This document shows positions 1 through 10,098 of a stretch of 64,000 nucleotides of DNA, piece by piece. Position 1 is the first letter of the stretch; each line of letters starts with the position of its first letter. The position numbers and the translations under genes were made by a program. The stretch comes from Poa pratensis (lineage: Eukaryota; Streptophyta; Magnoliopsida; Poales; Poaceae): positions 4,197,414-4,261,413 of the forward strand of contig CAMZMU010000116.1 of assembly GCA_947311845.1 (NCBI GenBank), given 5' to 3'. The notes beneath the pieces are model-generated. The model was not told the origin of the DNA, did no database searches, and saw only the letters and a program-made list of their open reading frames with translations.

Positions 1-48
1 CGAAGATACCGACATTCGTATGTCGGTCAGTATATGTCAGTCAGTATA

Positions 49-160
49 CGTCGGTTTGCATCAGCACCATATCCCGGCTCCTTCTGGGTCTGGTTATGTC
101 GGTTTGCACCAGCACCATATCCTGACCCCTTCTGGGCCTGGTTATGTCGGTTTTATTGTA
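49..160. repeat. short tandem repeat, 48-bp period
   Basis: The phrase TCGGTTTGCA starts at 51 and again at 99, and a shortened third copy starts near 147. Each unit also holds an AGCACCATATCC and a CTTCTGGG segment. The sequence around it (1-230) has no coding signal that I recognise and is probably old LTR-type repeat debris. Confidence 0.6.
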
Positions 161-247
161 CCTCGGTCCACTCTTGGACACAGCTTACACCATACCTTGA
201 CCCTACCCCGGGGTAGCCCCCGACACTAACTAAATATTACATTAGTT

Positions 248-1477
248 TTTTTGAAGTGCGACTGTAGGGCAACCGCCCCACAGCATTTTTCATTTTCTAT
301 TAACCAAGTATCAACACTGTACAAGCAAGCAAGGATAATAAGGAACTACTAACTATAAACATATATACACAAAACGGACGTACGAACCGAATGTACAACC
401 CTAAGGCAAAGCTTCCAACCAGGCCATTAAACTGTCAACATGCTTCGATCTGATCCTGTACCTACGCAAGTCATATCATGGACGAAGCCACCCTTCCATC
501 TCCCAAAAGTTGGTCTTTCATTTCTGGAGACTGCTACATTCCGCTGCAACCAAATATGTCTACAAGCCACAATGAGCACTTCCATGAAAAAAACATGTCC
601 AAAACTTCTTTTGGCTCGATCAATGGTGGTTTGAATGTCATCAGCAGCCGGCCACTCAATCTGCAAATAATTCCATACACGCTGGCTGAAATTGCAAGTG
701 AAGAAAAGATGCTGCCTATCCTCATAAACTCTCAGCGGACATAGCTCACAGCAATAATCTTCAGTGACATTCCAGTGTCGGCGCTTCAGCAAGTCCTTAG
801 TGTTTCGTCTATCTCTTAATAGCAACCAGGCAAAAACCCTGAGATTCATTGTACACCTAGACTGCCAAATCCAACTGAATGCTTTCGGCACAACAACATG
901 CGCATGTGTGATCATAAAAAAAATTCGCAGTATACTTGCCACCCGGCAAAAAGACCACACATCTTTATCACAGTTCAGAGGATTATCTTGCAAAATCAAC
1001 TGTAGCTCTCCTAATTCAGCAAATGCTTGTCTGGATAGAGGTAAAGAAAACAGAGAAGAAAGCTCACTAGATGCAGCATAGAACGATGCCGCCGAAATAT
1101 CTTCATTTATAGCAAAAGAGCATAATCTCGGAAACCGAGTTTTCATAGTTGTCACTATTCCATTGAGATTCCAATTATCCGACCAGAACATGAACGTATC
1201 ACTTGAGCCGTGCTGCACAAAAGATACCCCTCTGAAATTACCAACCAACTTCATTACATCCCTCCACCAAAAGGAACCTCTCAAATTATCAGCATGGGGA
1301 ACCTTGTTGGTGTAAGTAGGCACTCCAAACCAAGTCCACCCAAGGCACATCAACACGATTGTAGAACTTATCCAGAAATTTTATAAGAAGAGATGCATTC
1401 TTCTTCTGAAAATCAACCACTCCTAAACGACCCTGCTTTTTCGGCTTACAAATAAGTTCCCAAGCAGCCAACGATTG
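248..1477 (-). mobile_element. 5'-truncated LINE with 18-bp TSD
   Basis: The insertion is bounded by identical 18-bp copies of CTAAATATTACATTAGTT at 230-247 and 1478-1495. A short T run directly after the left copy is the poly(A) tail of a minus-strand insertion. Reading the minus strand from about 1470 gives the C-terminal part of a plant L1-type reverse transcriptase polyprotein. It includes PKKQGRLGVVDF, GSFWWRDV and a zf-RVT region with CELCPLRVYEDRQHLFFTC near 690-770. The frame changes once near 1320, so the copy is dead as well as truncated. Only the last third of ORF2 is present, as is usual for target-primed insertions. Confidence 0.9.
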
Positions 1478-1495
1478 CTAAATATTACATTAGTT

Positions 1496-2055
1496 GGAAA
1501 GTTTTCAAGTTACTACATAAGCTAGACAAATTGATCAATAGTTAAATCCAGCATTACACTCTCATCGAGCTTCGCTCGATATATGGATAACAAATTTGTC
1601 AATTCATTAAGATTTCTTTTATCAAGCTTGGTTCACAAGACATGAAAGAAATACTGTTCCGCATCAAATACTTGAACAATTGGCGTTGTGGATGGAAGCA
1701 AGCAAGTGCCCATTGTACTGCTCCTCTATGAGGCTACATAGAACAAGGTACAACAGATGTACGGCAAACACGCTACCATGTTCGTTATCAAGTAATTTGG
1801 AATCCATCATTTACTCGATATAGCAACACGAGCAATCAAACAGAGCTTTCTTCTGGTCCTTATAATTGTATGAATATAGTAGAATGTGACATGGTTTAAT
1901 CATCGTCAAACTCGTTAAAAGCAAAGGACAACCATACAACTAAACTAATGTGTGCATAATATAGAAGTCATATACGATGAAATGAGCAATCAAACAGTAT
2001 GTGCCTTATATAGACTAGCTATATCATTTCAACAACAGTCAATCAAACATTGTGT
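1496..2055. other. no gene recognised
   Basis: AT-rich sequence between the LINE target duplication and the CACTA element. I see no ORF, RNA gene or element boundary that can be supported here. Confidence 0.5.
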
Positions 2056-2084
2056 CACTACGAGGAAACTGCCTTTCTATAGAA

Positions 2085-2450
2085 TGACATTTTGTGGCGC
2101 ACCAAAACATGCATGCGCCACAAAAACTATTCTGTGGCGCACCATAGCAGCTGCGCCACAGAATATGTGAGCATTTTGTGGCGCACTCTGCTCAAATGCG
2201 CCACTGAAAGACCACATTCTGTGGCGCACGTATAAAGATGCGCCACAGAAAAAGTGTGAGCCCCACCACCAACACTGGATTTCGAATTCTGGGGTTTTTC
2301 TGTGGCGCGTTGGTGGATTTTGAATTCTGGGGTCTTTTCTGTGGCGCATGCGCCACAGAATTCCTGATTTCTGTGGCGCACGGCCGGCCATGCGCCGCAG
2401 AAAAGAGGTATTATGTGGCGCATGTGGGCCCATGCGCCACAGAATGCTTT
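2085..2450. repeat. left subterminal repeat block of CACTA element
   Basis: About 14 copies of TGTGGCGCA or TGCGCCACA spaced roughly 20 bp apart and alternating in orientation, so neighbouring copies can pair as hairpins. At 2337-2360 the two orientations abut to form a perfect palindrome. In CACTA elements such motifs are the binding sites of the TNP1/TNPA accessory protein; which protein binds here is unknown. Confidence 0.9.
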
Positions 2451-2469
2451 TTTAAAAATGTTTCTTTAA

Positions 2470-3080
2470 AAGGTACCAAAAATGTCTTTTTTATGTATTA
2501 TTTTGTGTGTGTTTGAGATAAGCATATATATGTATATCATGAATAAAATAATGGTCTACTAAAAAATGTGTGCATATTCTTTTCTTTAAAATGTGTGTCT
2601 GTTCTTTCTTTAAATATAACTAAAAATATTTTTTAAAAAGAATATCAAATGTGTGTATAATAATGGTATACTAAATATAACCAAAAATGTTTTTTAGAAG
2701 GTACCAAAAATGTCTTTTTTATGTATTATTTTGTGTGTGTGAGACAAGCATATATATGTATATCATGAATAAAATAATGGTTTACTAAAAAATGTGTGCA
2801 TATTCTTTTCGTTAATATGTGTGTCTGTTCTTTCTTTAAATATAACTAATTTTTTTTTTAAAGAATAAAAAATGTGAGACAACCAAAATAAAAATATTTT
2901 TGGTTGTCATGAATATATATGTATATCTATCATGCTTGTCATGAATAAAATATTTTTTAAAAAGAATAAAAAATGTGAGACAACCAAAATAAAAATATTT
3001 TTGGTTGTCATGAATATATATGTATATATATCATGCTTGTCGTGAATAAAATATTTTTTTTAAGAATAAAAAATGCGAGA
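2470..3080. repeat. AT-rich tandem duplications inside CACTA
   Basis: Two nested arrays. A 228-bp unit starting GGTACCAAAAATGTC repeats at 2472 and 2700. A ~100-bp unit beginning near AAAGAATAAAAAATGTGAGA repeats at about 2860 and 2958, with a partial third copy at 3063. They separate the outer and inner subterminal motif blocks of the left end. Confidence 0.8.
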
Positions 3081-3082
3081 CA

Positions 3083-3166
3083 TTTTGTGGCGCATCAAGG
3101 AAGTGATGCGCCACAGAATCAAACAATTCTGTGGCGCATCAAGGAAGTGCTGCGCCACAGAAAGTT
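3083..3166. repeat. inner left subterminal motif pair block
   Basis: Two further hairpin pairs of TGTGGCGCA and TGCGCCACA separated by CAAGGAAG. The GC-rich sequence that follows (3170-3600) looks like promoter and 5' leader sequence of the element's genes, but no start site can be fixed. Confidence 0.75.
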
Positions 3167-4340
3167 TTGGGCCCACTTGCATGTGGGCCCACCCCCGTGC
3201 CGGCCGGTTTCTTCTTTCTTCCAAAGACACTGCAGCGAGGAGAGAAAAATCAGAGGAAGGGGATCGATAAACAAGTCCGGTGGTGGTGGTGGCAGGTAGA
3301 TCCCGGGAGCTCCGTCCGCCAACGCGCGCTTTTCGTTCGAGATCTCGCTGCGAGGTACGGATCCACATCTTCCTCTTCTTCCTGCCTCCCGATCGCGCGC
3401 CATGGATTGATAGGACGGGCTCCCGGCGCGTGTGTGTCTGCGCGCGTGTGCCTGCGAGGTTCGAGATCTGTGCGCGAGTCGTTCGTTCTTTCGTCCTTGG
3501 GTAGATTGGTTCCGCCGTCGCGCGCCGGGAAATAGAGCAGTAGGGCCGTGGTGCGTGCCCGCCACACCGGAATTCCGGGGCGCCGCCGACAGGCATGTAG
3601 GCAGTGGGCCGGAACTACGAATTCCGGTCGGCTGGTTCAGGGTATGGATTGGTACTTGGGTAGGGATAACTGAGTTGGACGGCTCGTTTGGCCTCCTCGG
3701 ATGTTTTTGACAGCTTGTCTGCTTATCAAGTGACGATTATTTTAGTATGTACTTCTATTATTGTAATAACGGCTAGCGTACTAAAGGATGCGTTCATGCT
3801 TCGTGTTTTTAGACATAGTCCCATCTTCTGGGCCTTGAGATCGGGCAGTGGCACTTTACCCCATCATTAACTTGGAATAATGTCCAAGTTGGAACACTTT
3901 GAAATGATGCCTGCACTGAAATTTCATACTTAGATGAAATTGCTTTCACGAATGCCATCAAAACTAGCAAACATATTAAGACTTGAAGCTTAGGATTTGT
4001 AGCTACACCAAATAGATATATCTTAGCTTGTATGTGATGCATATGTTCTAATACAAAAGGATTCGATTAATTCCCATGAGCATTAGTTAGTGAACAAATA
4101 TTAGATGGCATTTTTAATTAACTAATGCATTATTTTGCCGTATGCAGGAAATTTAGAAGAGCCTCCATGTTCTTTCAGGTGAGAGGTGGATGTGGTGATG
4201 CTGTGTATGTGTGTGAGATGTGGATGTGGTATTGTGTTTGTCGTGTATGTGAGATGTGGTATTGTGTTTGTTGCCGGCCGGAGATGCCGGCCGGATATGT
4301 GTTGCTGTGATGTTGCTGGCCGGCCGGCGATGCCGGCCAA

Positions 4341-4672
4341 CCTGATTTGTGAAATATATGCAGGTACCCATGAGGCCCTTGAGTTTGCCGGAACGTCGAT
4401 TAATTTTGTTCCGGCAAATTCGGGTACTCCATATGTCCCTTTTTTAGCAAAGGTCATGCCGAAATTTTCGTGAATTTTGGCATGACTTTGCAAAAAATAG
4501 GACATATGATTTGTGAAATGTCTGCAGTTACCCATGAGGCCCTTGAGTTTGCCAGAATGTCGATTAACTTCCGTTCCGGCAAATTCGGGTACTCTATATG
4601 TCCCTTTTTTAGCAAAGGTCATGCCGAAATTTTTCGTGAATTTTGGCATGACTTTGCTAAAAATAGGACATA
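4341..4672. repeat. 164-bp tandem duplication containing two foldback hairpins
   Basis: The unit starting ACCCATGAGGCCCTTGAG occurs at 4366 and 4530. Each copy contains a near-perfect foldback of about 75 bp (4432-4506 and 4597-4672). The arms run from TATGTCC through AGCAAAGGTCATGCC and back through GGCATGACTTTGC to GGACATA. A smaller hairpin, TTTGCCGGAAC with GTTCCGGCAAA, lies at 4384-4418. The position, upstream of the AP2 ORF and inside the CACTA, suggests an intron or leader. Confidence 0.85.
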
Positions 4673-5084
4673 TAGTTGTGTAGCTTAGATTGTAGATAAT
4701 TTTAGTTGTGTTCATTGTTGGTTTATATTGTGTAATTTCCACATTGCTAAATTTTTTGTTTTTAGTTTATTGTTCTCGGCGACGATATCACTGTTGGACC
4801 AGAGTGGCGATGTCCGCGACTAGACTCTGCCGGGCTGGCATTGGGAGGTGCAACCTTCCGGGACGCGTATCTTGGTGATCAAGATGTATTAGTTATACTT
4901 TTGCATATTTGATCAATGTCCCTACATGCATGAATATAATTTTGGCATGACTTTGCTAAAAATAATTTTAGTTATGTTCATTGGTTTATATTATGTAATT
5001 TCCACATTGTGTAGTTTGTAGTATATAGTTGTGTAGTTTTTTGATTCTAATGAATTTGTTTTTAATATGTTTTAGTTTCACGGA

Positions 5085-5921
5085 ATGGCCGGGTTTAAGG
5101 GTGTGAGGGAGTCCTATAGGAATAAGCTTGGTCGGTACGTGTATGGATGTCAGATCCATATCAACAATAGGAAGCACCGGGCTGGGCAGTTTGATACACC
5201 GGAGGAGGCGGCGCGCGCCTATGATTATTTCGCCGTACATGAGTACGGTGATAAGAAGAAAGATAAGGATCTGAACTACCCAGCGGATCGCCACCGTGTG
5301 GATGAGTACAAACCGGAGGGGATCAGAGAGGTGGAAATGGCCAAGGAGAAGGAGCACCGGTTGGCTGAGGCGCAGATCGCACGTCGCAACGCACGCTCCC
5401 AGGATGACCCGTATGTGAGGCAACTCCTGCAGAACGAGCCAAACTTGATGTCCTACCAGCAGTTCGGCGCTAGTCCTTTTGACGGTGCTGGTCCTCGGTA
5501 CGGCACCGGTCCTTCCCACGGCGCCGGTCCTACTGACGACGACATCACTTCTGTTGGGATCTGGGCGGAGGAGGAGGAGGAGCAGCAGGAGGAGGACTGG
5601 GAGAAGGACTAGGATTCCGACTCTGAGCAGCGGCGGCAGAAGCGGCAGCAGGAGCGGCACCAGGAGTATGAGGAGCGGCAGCAGCAGCGGCACCAGCAGT
5701 GGCAGGAGTCGGAGCAGCAGCTACTGCGGATGTTCGGGCTGCCGAACCCCGATGCTTATCACCACAGCGACCCGAGGCACTGGGTCGAGGTGAATAGGCG
5801 GGACGGCGTACCTCCGTTCCGCACTCCTTCAGGTCAGGCGTGGGGGAGCGAGGACACTGATGACCCCGCAGGTCCGATGTTCTGGGCCAATATGAATAGT
5901 CCTAGGGACGACGGCCCATAG
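5085..5921 (+). pseudogene. CACTA-borne AP2/ERF-domain protein, interrupted by an in-frame TAG
   Basis: From the ATG at 5085 the frame gives an AP2/ERF domain at residues 4-66 (FKGVRESY, GRYVYGCQI, FDTPEEAARAYDYFA, DLNYP). A charged, probably coiled segment rich in Glu, Arg and Gln follows. A TAG at 5610-5612 ends a 175-aa product. The same frame then stays open for about 100 codons to the TAA/TAG region at 5921, with a Gln/Arg-rich helix and a conserved-looking tail (FGLPNPDAYHHSDPRHW). The TAG is therefore probably a point nonsense change in a ~278-codon ORF. AP2 domains bind DNA, often GCC-box or DRE sites. Because the gene lies between CACTA ends it probably belongs to the element and is not a host ERF gene. 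It could instead be a captured host gene. Confidence 0.8.
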
Positions 5922-6180
5922 AGCGACTTGTCCACTTCTTTCCGTACTATGTTTTATGTTGACTTGTCCACTTATCTATGTTGACTGATGTTTCCACTGT
6001 ACTTGGTTAAGACTAATGTTTTGTTTTCATGCATCACATGGTTGACTTGTCCACTTATGTTGACTTTCATGTGGTTGTTTGTGCTCCGACCATCGTGTCG
6101 TGGAGATGTCGGCCGGAGATGTGGATTTTTTTCTTATATTTGGTGTACTAACTTCGACTTTTTTTCTTATAGTTGCGAAC

Positions 6181-7826
6181 ATGACTGACAATAACGAGGC
6201 CGGGTGTTCTCGAACAGGAGGCGAGGAACCGATAGAGGAAAATAGTATGATTGAGACGGTCATCGCACAGGCAGTGACAAAGACGTTCACGTCGCTCTTT
6301 CCTACCGTCTGTGAGGGTGTCAGGGTTTGGATTGAGGGAGGGAAAAAGGGCCTCCCCCAGTGATCAGCTTCGGCTCCAATAGGTACTCAATCGATGTGGG
6401 TACAGAAGATGCATCCCAGCATCCCCAGAGGTAAAGAAGAAGAAGCACAGGAAGAGAAGTAAGCCAGCTTCTAAGACGACTATCCGGGGGTATGAAGACA
6501 TGGTACCAACCCGTGCGGATGGCGTGACCCGAGTTCATGAAGCTGGTCAACCGATCCTGTCTCGGGATCTGCTCCACCTCGCAAGCGGATGCATGCTCTC
6601 TTTGCAAAATGTTATCTTGATGCTAGAGGGCAACCTTCTTAAAGAAGAGGATCCAAATTACCCGGTGTTCACTGTCAAGGTGCCAAAGGACTTGGCCGAC
6701 TTCGTCCATGAAGCCCCCGCGGATCTGTTCTTCATATCGTACGAGGACGTCTTCAAGCTATTTCACTATAGATGGCTGGACCATAACTTGGTCCGCCTAT
6801 ACGCGCTCAACCAGGCGATGAGGATCAGGAGAGATAATACCCCGTACGTCAAGGTAGTGGATCCCTACTACATGCGCGACAGCCAGCTGGTGCAAGGATC
6901 AACAACACGGGCCATGGCCACGGAGTTCCTCCAGAGAATCATGCTGACCAACCAGGATAAGAACAACCTTCTTCTGCCTTTCTTTTCCGAGTAAGTACAC
7001 ATCCGGTCGCCGCTGTCATATCTTATGCTTTCTTATAGATTTCTTCCGTTGTTTATCCATTCCAACATTCCGTTTCAATTGTGTTGAGCAGGGACAAGTA
7101 CTGCATACTCATCGCCGTAAGCCCGAGGTGGTCCATTGCCACTTATTTCGACTCGGGAAGTTTTAAAGACTACACCAGAATAAAGGGTGTTCTCGATGAG
7201 GCTCTCGAGGGCTATGCCCAAATGGGAGGCCACTTCCACAAAGATAAGAATGGGGAACATTTCACGAAGGACAACAAACATAGTTTCCGCCATGGGACCG
7301 GGTTCCATTGCATCAAGCATGCACCTGGCAACGTGAAGGATGCCTTCTACGTCCTCCATCACATTAAAGGGTTTGTCCGGGATTCAGAGCAAACGAGGTG
7401 GCCAACGAGTCTCCAAGAATGGAGCAAACTTAGTGAGGATATCACCGACGCTGACCTTAGAGAAGACTTCCATCGCATCCAGATGCAGTTATCGCAAATC
7501 ATTTTGGAAGATGTCATGACAGAAGGGGGTCCTTACACAACGCCAGAGGTAGGATGTATTATAAAAGAAAGCCTTGCCTCACTCGATAGAAGTGCTTCTT
7601 TATTTTATTTATTATAGACTTATCCACTTAATTAGATGAATAAATCATACTCTATTTATATTATTAACCAAATATATATCCCAATCCATCTCTAGGGTTG
7701 TCTAAGTGGGAGATCGAAGAACGCCTAGACAGGCAAAATGACCTGAGGACGTGGATGATGAAAGACTGCTATAAGCCGTTCCCGGAGCCGATCAAGAAGA
7801 AGACTCAATCCTACCCGTGGAGCTAG
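6181..7826 (+). CDS. CACTA-borne Ulp1/C48-protease-like protein, catalytically degenerate, multi-exon
   Basis: Pieces read in order. An N-terminal segment starts with ATG at 6181 (MTDNNEAGCSRTGG). A Lys-rich segment runs from about 6431 and continues to a clear donor at 6990 (GA|GTAAGT). An exon from 7092 to near 7560 follows. A short last exon may run from 7696 to the TAG at 7826. The 6990/7092 junction keeps frame (FFSE|DKYC). Motifs such as VDPYYMR, ANYQDKNNL-like LTNQDKNNLLLPFF and ATYFDSG match the C48-like domain of plant CACTA second ORFs. The expected catalytic His is replaced in YCILIAV and the expected CG dyad is replaced by DA in NVKDAFYVL. Protease activity is therefore unlikely. 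The first junction (6363 to 6431) and the last exon are uncertain. Confidence 0.65.
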
Positions 7827-8134
7827 ACGTGTTCTCCATCATCGCCGATGTACTCGATTTGATCCTAGTGTAGGCGGTGAACACTTCATTTTGTAACGTG
7901 TGAAACGATGAAGTTTTGTATCAACATTTGTGTAAAAATTCCGCACTTGTCACTCTATATGTATGTTATCTCGGGATATAAGTAATGTGATGACATAGCA
8001 ATGTGTTTGTTTTCATATACCTGTCAAAATATATTATTTTTTCTGTTATATCTGTATAAATACTGTAATATACATGTATTCCTGTAATATACCTATATTT
8101 GTACAGCGGCAGCAGCAAATTCCAAATACCTGTA

Positions 8135-8389
8135 CAGAAATTCTGTGGCGCATGGTTTTTGTTTCTGTGGCGCACCATTTTCTGTGGCGCACCCCCTGAG
8201 AATGCGCCACTAAACAGGTTTCTGTGGCGCATGGAAAAGGGTGCGCCACAGAATGTTGGGATTTCTGTGGCGCATCAGGTGGTGCGCCACAGAATTCACA
8301 TTTTTGTGGCGACAATTCTGTGGCGCACGCACCATGCGCCACAGAAAGGCATTTTTGGTGCGCCACAGAAAGGCTTTTCCCTGGTAGTG
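8135..8389. repeat. right subterminal repeat block and terminus of CACTA element
   Basis: About 12 copies of the TGTGGCGCA/TGCGCCACA motif in alternating orientation, ending in the inverted terminus CCCTGGTAGTG at 8379-8389. One copy at 8302 is degenerate (TGTGGCGAC). Confidence 0.9.
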
Positions 8390-8936
8390 TGTGATTCATG
8401 TCAATAGATCTTTATGTTTCCATCTATTTGTTACCATTGTATCTCACTTCTCGTTCTTTCCTCGTTCTTCATATCAGAGAGCATCAAATCCATGAGGTTA
8501 TAGGGGCGATAAAATTGACCTAGGGAAGACCATAGCCGCCGCGAGACCTGATGGGGTCTCTCCTAGGCAAGCGGGGTTTCGGGTCTACAAAAACACCCAT
8601 GTTGTCTTGTGTATCGCGCTTTCGTCGGGTCTCCCAAAATGTGTGCTCTCGTGCTTTCGGCATCGAGGGTACACAGTGACATGTGCGAACAAGTAATTGT
8701 CTTCCTTTTTAAGAATTTTGTTTGATCACAGATAGTGTAGTTTCCCCTTGTTCACGTGTTATTCCACCATATCCATGGTAATACTATTCCCCTCATTTAG
8801 GTTTTAGATGGTAGGATGAATAATATGGTGACGATTCCTTCATAGGGATTTAGTTTTCACACAAAAAAAATCGTTCCATTATCCTCAATTGGCATTATCA
8901 TTTTGTTTCCTCCTAGGCTGCGTGCACACATCTTAT
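8390..8936. other. inter-element spacer, no gene recognised
   Basis: 547 bp between two CACTA boundaries. It starts with the TGT target duplication of the first element and ends with TAT, the putative duplication of the second. No coding or RNA gene signal is visible. Confidence 0.5.
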
Positions 8937-9450
8937 CACTGGTAGAAAAACGAGTATTACAGTCGGTTGATAGCAGCGGTTAGAGCAATTAAAAAAATAA
9001 GAGGTTGTCATACGCTACACCGCAGCCGATTATTTCAGATTAACCGCCTCCAAAGAAAAAACCGGCTCCTATAGTATGGTTTCCGGGGTGGCCCAAATGC
9101 AAGCGCGTCTCCCACGAACCTAGAGGCGGGTCAGAAAAAAAAACGGCTGCGGCCTACTAACGCATTGGGGTCGGGTAATATCGTGGAGAGCCTCCGATAA
9201 AACATGCGGCGGCCTAAAATACCGCTAATCTCTAAATATATTTTTTCCGCGTCGGTCAATCTTTGAAACTCTCTACGGTTTAGCTTATTTGGAACGCGTC
9301 CGACCGCTCCCGCGCTTTTTTTGCTTCCTGCAACGTGGCTGTACGGTCCATATAAATTCGGACGTTCCATATTAGCTTGATACTTTGATTTTACAACTAC
9401 AAAATAGTTAAACGAACACACAAATTTATACTCCATACTACATGTATGTA
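8937..9450 (+). mobile_element. left end of a second CACTA-type element
   Basis: Starts CACTGGTAGAAAAACGAG after the trinucleotide TAT (8934-8936). The following 400 bp carry GC-rich motifs typical of a subterminal region: AACCGGCTCC near 9058, ACCGCCTCC near 9046, GCGGCGGCC near 9207. The right end at 31617 is similar at 22 of the first 30 positions without gaps and is followed by TAT. Confidence 0.75.
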
Positions 9451-9521
9451 CGTACACTTATACACTGCTACTCGTCGTCACTATTACTGAAGAAACTCCA
9501 ATCCTCATCAGAGTACTCCAC

Positions 9522-9997
9522 CTACACCGCCGTCGAGGGGCCAGCCTCGTCGGTCTTCTTCTGCTTCTTCCTGCTGGCCTCTGCATCCCTTGCCCAGTAG
9601 AACTCCATCTCCGCCCACACAAGATCCGGATGCACCCTTCGAATCCTATCCATGGTCGCCTCGTCGGACTCATGGGGGCGGACAACAAGCTGCTCCATTG
9701 AACGGTGGTGCTGCTGCCGCCTCATCTCCTCTTCGCGGGTCGACGCAGCTGCGCTTCCCGTTCGAGCCACTCCGCTTCTTGTAGTGTCTCCACCTCCGGG
9801 AAGTTGAGGTCAGACTTGGGCCGGCCGGCCCTCCACGCGGCGGCATCGTACACCCGCGCGGCAAGGTCCGCCGTGCTGAACGTGCCGAGCCACTCCCGAC
9901 GCTGCTTGAACGAGATTTCGGCGGCGTAGCGGCCGGATGGCCGCATCTGCACCCCTCGGTAGCCGTTGTTACTCTGGACACGGCGGCGCGGCGGCAT
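9522..9997 (-). pseudogene. AP2/ERF-domain gene, frameshifted, inside second CACTA
   Basis: The minus-strand ATG at 9995-9997 opens a frame with an AP2/ERF domain at residues 12-67 ([39 protein letters not shown]). That frame ends at 9722. The natural continuation is in another frame: [19 protein letters not shown], then DPDLVWAEMEFYW-like sequence and a Lys-rich tail TDEAGPSTAV ending at 9522. A single indel near 9750-9770 therefore splits the gene. Its layout (AP2 domain, then Arg/Glu-rich helix, then acidic tail) resembles the AP2 ORF at 5085 in the neighbouring CACTA. A complete LTR retrotransposon sits 100 bp upstream of the start, so the promoter has been displaced. Confidence 0.8.
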
Positions 9998-10098
9998 CTA
10001 TGGTGGATTTGGATGGGGACGCGGCAGATCTGGCGTTTGGGCGGTGCGGCACTGTGGATATATGGCCGAAGTTGGGGGTGGTGCTGCACGTGCGAGGG

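Larger units (their letters stand above)
2056..8389 (+). mobile_element. complete CACTA (En/Spm) element carrying AP2 and C48-like ORFs
   Basis: The left end begins CACTACGAGGAAA and the reverse complement of the right end begins CACTACCAGGGAAA. Both are followed by GCCTTTCT. Three-base target duplications TGT lie at 2053-2055 and 8390-8392. Subterminal blocks hold the 9-mer TGTGGCGCA and its complement, often as facing pairs: about 14 copies at 2092-2445, four at 3085-3165 and about 12 at 8140-8370. The inside carries an AP2-domain ORF (5085-5921) and a multi-exon C48-protease-like ORF (6181-7826), both on plus. I found no TNP2-type DDE transposase, so the copy is probably non-autonomous. 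At 6.3 kb it is smaller than autonomous CACTAs. Confidence 0.93.

Noticed and set aside
2085..2450. Regularly spaced short palindromic repeats resembling a CRISPR array
   Set aside because: Repeats are 9-mers in alternating orientation with variable spacing at transposon ends of a plant genome. There are no cas genes and the pattern recurs at the other CACTA end.
3060..3596. Overlapping ORFs up to 178 aa at the CACTA left end
   Set aside because: They run through the subterminal repeats and GC-rich leader in both strands. Translations such as repeated WRIK and VAHQG derive from the repeat motif.
5085..5612. Host ERF transcription factor gene
   Set aside because: It lies between two CACTA termini with a verified 3-bp duplication, beside a CACTA C48-like ORF. 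Transposon ownership is the simpler reading.
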